Assembly (NCBI RefSeq): GCF_035492295.1
Contig: NZ_DATJJK010000256.1
Span: 1 to 25,787, forward strand
Origin: Acidisoma sp035492295
GTDB lineage: Bacteria; Pseudomonadota; Alphaproteobacteria; Acetobacterales; Acetobacteraceae
Direction of reading: 5' to 3'
DNA: 25,787 nt
Position 1 is the stretch's first letter. Every line of letters starts with the position of its first letter. Positions 1 through 6,568 of the stretch are shown here, in pieces. The notes under the pieces were generated by a model that saw nothing but the letters and a program-made list of their open reading frames with translations, had not been told where the DNA came from and ran no database searches. Both the position numbers and the translations under genes were made by a program.

Positions 1-147
1 GTCGGCGATCTGCTGGATCGTCGGCCCGACCCGCTCCACGCGGGTCAGATCGCTGATAAGGCCGTCCCGCATCGGCACGTTGAGGTCCGCGCGCAGCAGC
101 ACGCGCTTCCCTCTCACATCGGCCTGATCAAGCGTCTTGAACGTCAT
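1..147 (-). CDS. pgk: Phosphoglycerate kinase, N-terminal fragment (cut by window edge)
   Basis: Only the first 49 codons lie inside the window. Pgk transfers a phosphate from 1,3-bisphosphoglycerate to ADP in the cytoplasm, the step directly after Gap. The visible protein starts MTFKTLDQADVRGKRVLLRA and continues with DLNVP at residues 21-25, the highly conserved N-terminal signature of this family, in which the arginine and aspartate before NVP contact 3-phosphoglycerate. The ATG (complement of 145-147) is preceded by a good Shine-Dalgarno, AGGGGA. It lies 36 bases downstream of the gap stop codon on the same strand, so the two are almost certainly co-transcribed. The remainder of the gene, including the ATP-binding domain, is to the left of the window and cannot be assessed. 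Confidence 0.95.
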   Translation of the reverse strand, partial: MTFKTLDQADVRGKRVLLRADLNVPMRDGLISDLTRVERVGPTIQQIAD

Positions 148-183
148 TGCGCGTCCCCTGAACGTCGGTTGGTCTTGGTCAGA

Positions 184-1200
184 TCACAGCGCGCCGAAGG
201 CGGCGGCGGTATCGGACATGCGGTTCGAGAAGCCCCACTCATTATCGTACCAGGCGAGCACACGCGCCATTTCGCCGTCCACGACCGCGGTCTGGGTCGC
301 GTCGAAGGTGCTGGAGGCCGGGTTGTGGTTGAAGTCGGAGCTGACCAGCGGCTCGGTGTTATAGGCGAGGATGCCCTTCAGCGGGCCGCTTTCCGTTGCC
401 GCCTTCATCACCGCGTTGATCTCCTCCTTCGTGGCCTTCTTTGCCAGGTTCACGTCGAGCGAGACGAGGGAGACGTTCGGCGTCGGCACGCGAATGGCGG
501 TGCCGTCCAGCTTGCCCTTGAGCTCCGGCAGCACGAGGCCGACGGCGCGGGCGGCACCCGTCGAGGTCGGGATCGCGGAAAGGGCGGCGGCGCGGGCGCG
601 GTGCAGGTCCTTGTGCAGCGTGTCCACCGTCTTCTGGTCGCCGGTGTAGCTGTGAATCGTCACCATGTAGCCGCGCAGGATGCCGAAATTATCCTGCAGG
701 ACCTTGGCCACCGGCGCCAGGCAGTTGGTGGTGCAGGAGGCGTTGGAGATGACCGTCATCTCGGAGGTTAGCGTCTTGTTGTTGACGCCATAGACGATGG
801 TCGCGTCCACACCATCGGCGGGCGCCGAGATGATGACCTTGCGCGCACCTGCGTCGAGCAGCGGCTGGGCCTTCTCCTTGCTGGTGAAGATGCCGGTGCA
901 CTCCATCGCGACGTCGACGCCCTTCAGCGGGATCTCGGCCGGATTGCGATGCGCGGTCACCTTGATCGGCGCGTAGGTGCGGCCGTTCATGGAGATGACG
1001 AGGCTGTCGCCTTCGACCTTCACCTCGCCCGGGAAGCGACCGTGGACGCTGTCGTAGCGGAACATGTGGGCGTTTGCCTCGACCGAGCCGAGGTCGTTGA
1101 TCAGCACCGGGGTGAGGTCGGTACGCCCACTCTCGATCATGGCGCGGAGCACAAGCCGCCCGATACGGCCGAAACCGTTGATCGCTACCGTCACTGCCAT
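184..1200 (-). CDS. gap: Glyceraldehyde-3-phosphate dehydrogenase, type I
   Basis: Cytoplasmic enzyme that oxidises and phosphorylates glyceraldehyde-3-phosphate to 1,3-bisphosphoglycerate, the substrate of the adjacent Pgk. The 338-residue length is normal. Visible motifs: Rossmann fingerprint INGFGRIGR (residues 7-15), a coenzyme-contacting aspartate at about residue 36 (IND), the catalytic box SNASCTTNC with nucleophile Cys156, and the activating histidine in TIHSYTGDQ (His183). The ATG at 1200 has AGGAG nine bases upstream. It sits 38 bases after the transketolase-like gene and 36 before pgk, in one apparent operon. The pair that is often Leu-Pro in strictly NAD-dependent enzymes (just before HKDL) is Thr-Leu here (194-195), so coenzyme preference cannot be called from sequence alone. 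It may serve glycolysis, gluconeogenesis or a carbon-fixation cycle. Confidence 0.97.
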   Translation of the reverse strand: MAVTVAINGFGRIGRLVLRAMIESGRTDLTPVLINDLGSVEANAHMFRYDSVHGRFPGEVKVEGDSLVISMNGRTYAPIKVTAHRNPAEIPLKGVDVAMECTGIFTSKEKAQPLLDAGARKVIISAPADGVDATIVYGVNNKTLTSEMTVISNASCTTNCLAPVAKVLQDNFGILRGYMVTIHSYTGDQKTVDTLHKDLHRARAAALSAIPTSTGAARAVGLVLPELKGKLDGTAIRVPTPNVSLVSLDVNLAKKATKEEINAVMKAATESGPLKGILAYNTEPLVSSDFNHNPASSTFDATQTAVVDGEMARVLAWYDNEWGFSNRMSDTAAAFGAL

Positions 1201-1238
1201 AGTCAGCTTCTCCTGTTGTTGCGTGCCTCGACCGGCAC

Positions 1239-3137
1239 TCAGAGCTTCTTCTTCACCGCGATCACCAGCGCTTCCGCCGTAACCCTGAAATATTCCCCGG
1301 GCCGCGCCGCCATCAAACCAAGGCTCGCCGCTCCGATAAACTGTCCTTCGGCGCCAAGCCAGCGCCCCCAGCCGAAATCCGATCCGGCTTCCACCGCGAG
1401 CCGCGGCGCCTCGCCCAGAACGTCTGCGCGATAGGCCTCGTTCTGGCTCGCGAAGAGGGACCAGCAGGGCAGCGAAACCACCGCGACGGAGACGCCGGAC
1501 TGCGCCAGCATCGCCCGCGCTTCCATCGCCACCGCCAGTTCCGCGCCGCTCGCGATCAAAGTCGCAGCGCGCGCGTCATACAAGCCCGCCGCGACATAGC
1601 CGCCCCGCGCACAGGCGTTTTCGATGCTGTCCTGGCGCCAGCGGGCCATCGGGCGGCCAGACAGGACGAGGACGCTCGGCCCATCGTCCCGCTGCAACGC
1701 CAACTCCCAGCATTCCGCCGTCTCGATGGCGCAGGCCGGCCGAAAGACGAGCAGGTGCGGGATGGCGCGCAATGAGGCGAGGGGCAGGGCGGCGGCGGCG
1801 GCGGGATCGTCCTGCGCTTCGGCCAGGATATGGATCATGCGCCGGCCCTCGCGGGCCAGTGGCCGAAGGGTCTGGGGCAGACAGTCGGCACCGGCGGCCG
1901 TCGTCTCGGCGAGGATCGTCAGGCCGCCATGGCTCGTGACGCCGGCCAGCACGCCGGGGAGTGCGGTTTCCGTTCCGCCAAAGGCGATGTGGCGGCCGCC
2001 GAAATCACTTCCGTCCACGGGTATCGTGTCGGGGATGGGTGTTTCTGCCGCGGCCGTGGCGAGGCCGCGCGCGGCGCCCGTCAGATCCGGGATGGCGGCC
2101 GCCATCGGGCCGATGAAGGTGCGGCTTGCGGCGAGCGGCGACATCGCTTCTTCGATCGCCACAAGCCGGGCTCGCTCGGCGCGGGCGATGTCGCGCCAGC
2201 CATCCGGCAAGCGGCCGTTCAGCACGCGCTCGAACTCGCCCGCCTGGGCGTGGCGAGCCAGGCGCTTCAGCCAGCCGCGTCGTGCCGTGGTGGCGCGGGC
2301 GCCGGCCGCGCGCCAGGCTTCGCGCAGATCATCCCCGATCTCGCCTTCGGCAATGCGGGGCGGATGGTTCGGCCGCCGGCAGGAGATGAGCAACGGCTTG
2401 CGGGCGCGCAAAGCCACCGAAAAGGCGCTTGAAACAGCGGCCGGATCCTGCGCCGCGACACGTTTGGTGGCCCAACCCCAGCTCGCGAAACGCTCCATCA
2501 CCTCGCCGGCCAGGGCAGCTTCGGGCGATGTCGCCGGAGGCTCCTCTACCAGCAGGGCCAGCTTGCCGAGCTTGAGATCCCCCGCGAGCTTCGCCGCCTC
2601 GTAGGTCAGGCCGCCGGTCAGGTCCCCCGGTGCGGTGAAGAGCCAGGTGCGATGGTCGACCAGGCTCTTGCCGTAGCGCGCTGCCATCATGCGCTCGGCC
2701 AGCGCTTGGCCGACCGCCGCGGCGAAGGCTTGGCCGGGGACAGAAAATACCGTCTCGACCCCGGGCAGCGCGAAGCTGAGCTCGGCCGGGTCGATGCCGC
2801 AGAGTTCCAGCAGGCTGCGCAGGATCTGCGCCTGTTGTCGGCAGGAGACGACGACGCGGTCGCGGTCTGCCCAGGCCGGGGCGGCGGCATCGAACCGCAG
2901 CGCGCGGGACCACAGGGTGGTGGCGACCTCGACGACGGGGCTCAGCGCGGTTTCGAGCGTGGGCAGGATTTCGGTGTAATGCGGCGCATGCTCCCCCGCT
3001 GCCGACCGCCGCGCGACCATGCTGCGGACCGCATCGGCCATCCGGTGCTGGCGTTCCGGCAGGCGCGCCTGGGCCAGCGGCGCCGGTTCCGCGGCATGCG
3101 GGCCCTTGCGGGAGAAGATGTCCGCAAGACGGGTCAC
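1239..3137 (-). CDS. Transketolase-like protein lacking the thiamine-diphosphate and catalytic motifs (probable pseudoenzyme)
   Basis: Homology to transketolase is clear: AWADRDRVV, ALPGVETVF, AGDLKLGKLALLVEE, LPLASLRAIPHLLVFRPA, DGPSVLVLSGRP and VVSLPCW all align to conserved transketolase segments, and 632 residues is close to the usual 650-670. The functional residues are missing, however. The SGHPG histidine region reads AGEHAP. SNGHGS reads SCRQQA. GPLGQG reads SVPGQA. The ThDP/Mg motif GDG...N(N) reads GDL (about 171-173) followed by VEEPP (197-201). The catalytic REHGM/REFGM glutamate is replaced in GRHIAFGG (about 381-388). The GEDGPTHQP substrate loop reads as an alanine-rich stretch (about 441-452). 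I prefer GTG at 3137 over TTG at 3140 because a strong AGGAGG lies four bases before the GTG but only one before the TTG. The gene is the first of the operon leading into gap and pgk, the normal place for tkt. I infer a catalytically dead paralogue, perhaps structural or regulatory; a true tkt would be elsewhere. Confidence 0.85.
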   Translation of the reverse strand: MTRLADIFSRKGPHAAEPAPLAQARLPERQHRMADAVRSMVARRSAAGEHAPHYTEILPTLETALSPVVEVATTLWSRALRFDAAAPAWADRDRVVVSCRQQAQILRSLLELCGIDPAELSFALPGVETVFSVPGQAFAAAVGQALAERMMAARYGKSLVDHRTWLFTAPGDLTGGLTYEAAKLAGDLKLGKLALLVEEPPATSPEAALAGEVMERFASWGWATKRVAAQDPAAVSSAFSVALRARKPLLISCRRPNHPPRIAEGEIGDDLREAWRAAGARATTARRGWLKRLARHAQAGEFERVLNGRLPDGWRDIARAERARLVAIEEAMSPLAASRTFIGPMAAAIPDLTGAARGLATAAAETPIPDTIPVDGSDFGGRHIAFGGTETALPGVLAGVTSHGGLTILAETTAAGADCLPQTLRPLAREGRRMIHILAEAQDDPAAAAALPLASLRAIPHLLVFRPACAIETAECWELALQRDDGPSVLVLSGRPMARWRQDSIENACARGGYVAAGLYDARAATLIASGAELAVAMEARAMLAQSGVSVAVVSLPCWSLFASQNEAYRADVLGEAPRLAVEAGSDFGWGRWLGAEGQFIGAASLGLMAARPGEYFRVTAEALVIAVKKKL

Positions 3138-3210
3138 CAAACCTCCTCAAAGATGTGTGGGGTCGCGTCGAAGCTGCGTTTTGTGACGGGACGGCGGGCA
3201 TTGGGCAACC

Positions 3211-3227
3211 CCCGCCGGATCGGCGGG
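3211..3227. other. Perfect inverted repeat between divergent genes
   Basis: CCCGCCG and CGGCGGG, separated by GAT, form a perfect 7-bp dyad in the 213-base space between the transketolase-like gene (minus) and the DUF4142 gene (plus). There is no T-tract on either strand, so it does not look like an intrinsic terminator. An operator or a leader hairpin of the minus-strand transcript are both possible. In this GC-rich region chance occurrence cannot be excluded. Confidence 0.35.
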
Positions 3228-3265
3228 CTGCCGACGGGGCATCTCACGATCGGGCGACGGCGCCT

Positions 3266-3295
3266 TTGATCAGTGGGCGCCGCGGCCAATGTAAG
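3266..3295 (+). promoter_or_regulatory. Candidate sigma-70-type promoter of the DUF4142 gene
   Basis: TTGATC (3266-3271) and TGTAAG (3290-3295) are 18 bases apart, each matching four of six consensus positions, and lie about 55 bases before the start codon. I looked for a general-stress (EcfG, GGAAC/CGTT) promoter and did not see a good one. A short dyad, GTCGG (3313-3317) with CCGAC (3323-3327), lies between this site and the ribosome-binding site. Confidence 0.3.
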
Positions 3296-3350
3296 CCTCG
3301 TTCACGCGTCCAGTCGGACGTGCCGACCGACATTAAAAAGGAGTAACGCC

Positions 3351-4232
3351 ATGAGGAACCGCAACCAAATGCGTAGCCGCTGGCTCCTGTCGACCGTGCT
3401 TGGCGCAGGCCTTCTCGTCACTTCGGGAGGGGCCGCGCTGGCGCAGGACGTGCCCGGCGAGAATGCTGCCGCCGCGACCGGACCTGCAAGCGCGGCCGCG
3501 ACCCAGACGATCACGCTCAAGCCCGGCCAGGTGGCCGGCACCGACACCGTCCTGCCGGCGGATACGGCCGGCAATCCGGCAGCCACGGTGGGGGATGCGC
3601 ATTTTGTGATGCGGGCCTCCAGCATCAACCAGGCCGAAATCATGCTGGGCAATCTCGCCGTGCAGCGGGGGCAGACCCAGAACGAGCGCAATTTCGGCCA
3701 GATGTTGGTGCAGGACCATACGCAGTCGAACATGGAGCTGTCCCACATTGCCAGCACGCTGATGCTGCAGACGGCGCCGCAGCCTGGCCCGATGGAAGCG
3801 GCCCTGTACCAGAAGCTGCAGGCGGCGCCGCCCGATCAGTTCGACGCGATGTTCAATCACGCGATGGTGCGTGGTCATGAGCATGCGATCCGGCTGTTCG
3901 AGGCAGAGGTTCAGAACGGTCAGAGTGGCGCGCTTCGAACCTATGCGCAGGAAAGCCTGCCCACGCTGCAACGGCATCTGCAGGTTGCTCAGTCGCTGAG
4001 CCCGATGGCGCAGCCGCCGGGTGCGATGGCCGCGGGACAGTCCCCGGGTGGTCCCGGCATGGCGCCACTTCCGGCCCAGTCCGGTATGATGGTGCCGCCG
4101 AGCCCGGATGTGGTCCATCAGCAGGTCGGCCAGATCCGGGCGGCGACGAGCGGCCCCGTTGCCGGCAATCCGGACCATTCAGCCGACCAGCTGAATGCCC
4201 GCGTGCTGAGCGTGACCAACCAGCCCTCGTGA
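3351..4232 (+). CDS. Exported DUF4142 (ferritin-like fold) protein
   Basis: Predicted periplasmic protein of 293 residues. An N-terminal signal peptide is visible: basic MRNRNQMRSR, hydrophobic core WLLSTVLGAGLLVTSGG, and a likely cleavage at ALA|Q near residue 31. Residues 82-217 match the DUF4142 helical bundle: DAHFVMRASSINQAEIMLG, then ERNFGQMLVQDHTQSN and the late FEAEVQNGQ...LPTLQRHLQVAQ pattern. This family is common in alphaproteobacteria, often stress-associated, with no established enzymatic role. A Met/Pro/Gly/Gln-rich tail (about 218-251) is probably disordered. The ATG at 3351 was chosen over upstream in-frame ATGs (from 3273) because AAAAAGGAG precedes it at good spacing and the signal peptide begins there. 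It converges on rsmA with only 12 bases between stop codons. Confidence 0.88.
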   Translation: MRNRNQMRSRWLLSTVLGAGLLVTSGGAALAQDVPGENAAAATGPASAAATQTITLKPGQVAGTDTVLPADTAGNPAATVGDAHFVMRASSINQAEIMLGNLAVQRGQTQNERNFGQMLVQDHTQSNMELSHIASTLMLQTAPQPGPMEAALYQKLQAAPPDQFDAMFNHAMVRGHEHAIRLFEAEVQNGQSGALRTYAQESLPTLQRHLQVAQSLSPMAQPPGAMAAGQSPGGPGMAPLPAQSGMMVPPSPDVVHQQVGQIRAATSGPVAGNPDHSADQLNARVLSVTNQPS

Positions 4233-4244
4233 TCGCCTTCGGCC

Positions 4245-5102
4245 CTACGCCTCTGGCTGCGCGCCCTCCAGCAGCAGCCGGGCGAGACGGTCGAATTCAG
4301 CGACCGTCAAGGTTTCTGCGCGCCGCGTCGGCTCGATGCCCGCTCGACCGAGAAAGGCTTCCCCGCCGAGCGGCTTAAGCGCGGCGCGCAGCATCTTCCG
4401 GCGTTGGCCGAAGGCGTGATGTGTCACGCGTTCCATGGCCGAGAGGAGGGCGGGGGTGGGCTGCTCCGCATGGGGCAGCAGCCTCACCACGGCTGAATGA
4501 ACCTTGGGCGGCGGCGTGAAAGCCTCGGGAGGGATGCGTAGGGCGAGGGCAGCGGTGCAGGTCCATTGCGCGAGGACCGCGAGCCGCCCGTAGGCGCTGG
4601 TGCCGGGTGCGGCCACGATGCGCTGCGCCACCTCCTCCTGAAACATCAACGTCAGTCTTTCGAAGGCCGCCGCCTGGCGCAGCCAGCCGATCAGCAGCGG
4701 GGTGCCGACATTATAGGGCAGATTGGCGACGATCTGCCGCGGCCCCGGCACCAGCGCCACCACATCCAGCTTCATGGCGTCGCCCGCCACGACCGTCAGC
4801 CGTCCGGGATAATGGGCCGCCAGTTCCTCGGCCGCCGCGACGCCGCGCGGGTCGATCTCGATCGCCGTCACGTGCGCGGCGGCGGTCTGCAGCAGCGCGC
4901 GGGTCAGGCCACCGGGGCCGGGGCCCACCTCGACCACCTGACGTCCGGCGAGATCGCCCGCGATGCTCGCGATCTTGGCCGTCAGGTTGAGATCGAGCAG
5001 AAAGTGCTGGCCAAGCGAATGCTTCGCCCGGAACTGATGCCGGGCGATCACCGTTTGCAGCGACGGAAGAGGAATTCCGGCTCCGGGCCGGGCTTCGGTC
5101 AC
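4245..5102 (-). CDS. rsmA: 16S rRNA (adenine1518-N6/adenine1519-N6)-dimethyltransferase
   Basis: KsgA/RsmA dimethylates two adjacent adenines in the helix-45 loop of 16S rRNA during late 30S assembly, using SAM. The N-terminal family signature AKHSLGQHFLLD (26-37) is present, followed by SAM motif I EVGPGPGGLT (58-67), the ribose-contacting acidic residue in IEID (81-84), GDAM (108-111) and the catalytic NLPYN (127-131). The 285-residue length is normal. The start is GTG at 5102, sharing four bases (GTGA) with the surA stop, so translation is probably coupled. In many proteobacteria pdxA lies between surA and this gene; here it is absent. Confidence 0.96.
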   Translation of the reverse strand: MTEARPGAGIPLPSLQTVIARHQFRAKHSLGQHFLLDLNLTAKIASIAGDLAGRQVVEVGPGPGGLTRALLQTAAAHVTAIEIDPRGVAAAEELAAHYPGRLTVVAGDAMKLDVVALVPGPRQIVANLPYNVGTPLLIGWLRQAAAFERLTLMFQEEVAQRIVAAPGTSAYGRLAVLAQWTCTAALALRIPPEAFTPPPKVHSAVVRLLPHAEQPTPALLSAMERVTHHAFGQRRKMLRAALKPLGGEAFLGRAGIEPTRRAETLTVAEFDRLARLLLEGAQPEA

Positions 5103-6397
5103 GACTTCTGCATGATTTGGATCGAGCCCTGGCGGTGCAACTCGTCCAGGGTCTGCTGGGCGGCGAGGCCGACCCGGCTTTGGAACAGTTCCTCGGCGAC
5201 CTGATCCCGCGAAGGCTGGACCTGAGCCTGGGTGGTCCGACCGCAGATCATGACGAGGGAGACGCCGCTATCCGCGATCAGCGGCGGGCTCGCCTTGCCA
5301 TCCGGCAGTTTGGACAGAAGGTCCTTGAACTGCGGCGGCGTCACCTGGGCGAGATTGACCGGGCCGGGGTTGGACGGCTTCACATTGCCGGCCGCCGCGT
5401 TCGCCGCTTCGATGTCGCTGCAGCTTTTGGCACTCTGGGCGATCGCGTGAATCTTCTGGATGGTCGCGCGCTGCTGGGCGGTCGGGTTGGCCGTATTGAG
5501 CGGCGAGCTGAAGGGCAGGAAGACCTGCCGCACGTTCAGCTCCAGGCCCCCGGTATCCGTCTGCCCCGCGATCTGACGGCCGCGCAACTGGACGATGGTG
5601 ATGCCGCCCGCGACCGGCATCGGGTTGCTGATGGCACCCACCGGCATTTGGGACACGAGCTGCGCAACCGCGGGGTCGAGTTGGTCGGCCCCTACCCAGC
5701 CGAGCGCGCCGCCTTGCAGCGCCGTCTCACCCTGGCTGAACTGGGCGGCGATGATCGGGAAGGGTGCGCCCTGGCGCAGCTGCGCGATCACGGTATCGGC
5801 GAATTTTTGCGCGCCAGCCGAGGCTTGCGGCGAGTTGATGGGAATGAAAATCTCGCCGACATTATATTCGGGTTGACCATTATTTTGCTTCTGCAGAGCG
5901 ATCTGGCGGTCGATGTCGGCAGCCGTGGGCCGCCCCATCTCACCCACCACCTGGCGCAACACCTGGTTCCAGCCGATCTGAGTGCGCACCTGGGCGATCA
6001 GCGTATCGATGTTGACGCCGAGCCCCTTCAGCTTCGCGCGCAGGCCGCCGGGCGGCATGTTGTTGTTCTTTTCGATATTCCCGATGGCCGCCGCCACTTC
6101 CTTGTCTGAGACAACAATCTTGCGACGCTCGGCCTCCTGGATTTCCAGCCGCTCGTTAATGAGCTGCTGCAGGATCTGCGGTTTCAGGCGATCCACAATG
6201 TCGGGGGAGGGTGCCTGACCGGTGGCCAGTGCGAAGAAGCGCGCGCGGTTGTTGACGTCTTCACTGGTGATCACGTCCCCATTGACGACGGCCGCGATCG
6301 TCGCGGTCTGTGCCTCCGCCCTGGGCGCGCTCAGGCTGGCGCAGATGAGCCAGCCTGGCACGACAGCCAGGCAGATGAGTTTCAGGCGGAAGGACAT
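5099..6397 (-). CDS. surA: Periplasmic peptidyl-prolyl isomerase/chaperone SurA
   Basis: Outer-membrane protein chaperone, expected in the periplasm, where it helps fold beta-barrels such as LptD encoded just upstream. From the ATG at 6397 the protein has 432 residues: signal peptide with hydrophobic core LICLAVVPGWLICASL and cleavage after AEA (about 29), SurA N-terminal chaperone region (about 31-155, containing AAVVNGDVITSEDV), a well-conserved parvulin domain (about 176-274, with GEIFIPI, FSQGETALQGGALGW and QMPVGAISNP), and a more degenerate second parvulin-like domain (about 286-387). The start is uncertain. Upstream in-frame ATGs exist at 6430, 6424 and 6421 without a Shine-Dalgarno, whereas an AGGAG lies 14 bases before 6397. 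The end overlaps rsmA by four bases. Confidence 0.93.
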   Translation of the reverse strand: MSFRLKLICLAVVPGWLICASLSAPRAEAQTATIAAVVNGDVITSEDVNNRARFFALATGQAPSPDIVDRLKPQILQQLINERLEIQEAERRKIVVSDKEVAAAIGNIEKNNNMPPGGLRAKLKGLGVNIDTLIAQVRTQIGWNQVLRQVVGEMGRPTAADIDRQIALQKQNNGQPEYNVGEIFIPINSPQASAGAQKFADTVIAQLRQGAPFPIIAAQFSQGETALQGGALGWVGADQLDPAVAQLVSQMPVGAISNPMPVAGGITIVQLRGRQIAGQTDTGGLELNVRQVFLPFSSPLNTANPTAQQRATIQKIHAIAQSAKSCSDIEAANAAAGNVKPSNPGPVNLAQVTPPQFKDLLSKLPDGKASPPLIADSGVSLVMICGRTTQAQVQPSRDQVAEELFQSRVGLAAQQTLDELHRQGSIQIMQKS

Positions 6398-6505
6398 GGC
6401 TTTGTTCAAAACTCCTGACATCATGGGCATCTAGCGTCTGATCAGTTCAGATTGAATGGCGCGAGCGATTTATCTGAACCGTGAATCAAACCCTTATCAA
6501 TAGCT

Positions 6506-6568
6506 TAGAGTGTGATTCACGTGCTCTATGGAAGCCAAATCGCTTCTAGAGGGCACGATCACGCTCTA
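6506..6568. repeat. Extragenic palindromic repeat, copy A
   Basis: A 63-base imperfect palindrome fills part of the lptD-surA gap. Outer arms are TAGAG-TGTGAT (from 6506) and ATCACG-CTCTA (to 6568); inner arms are CTCTA..GAAGC and GCTTC-TAGAG around a short loop. The right end overlaps the lptD TAG stop codon (complement of 6566-6568), so the repeat itself supplies the stop. Copy B at 16738-16796 has the same architecture with compensating differences in the inner stem. An additional partial arm, CGTGAATCA (6480-6488), is a perfect inverse of TGATTCACG (6513-6521). It resembles the widespread alphaproteobacterial TAGAGCrTGATC palindromes, from general knowledge. Confidence 0.7.

Noticed and set aside
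3211..3227. Intrinsic terminator
   Set aside because: The dyad is perfect, but there is no T-tract on either strand and it lies between divergent 5' ends, where a terminator is not expected.
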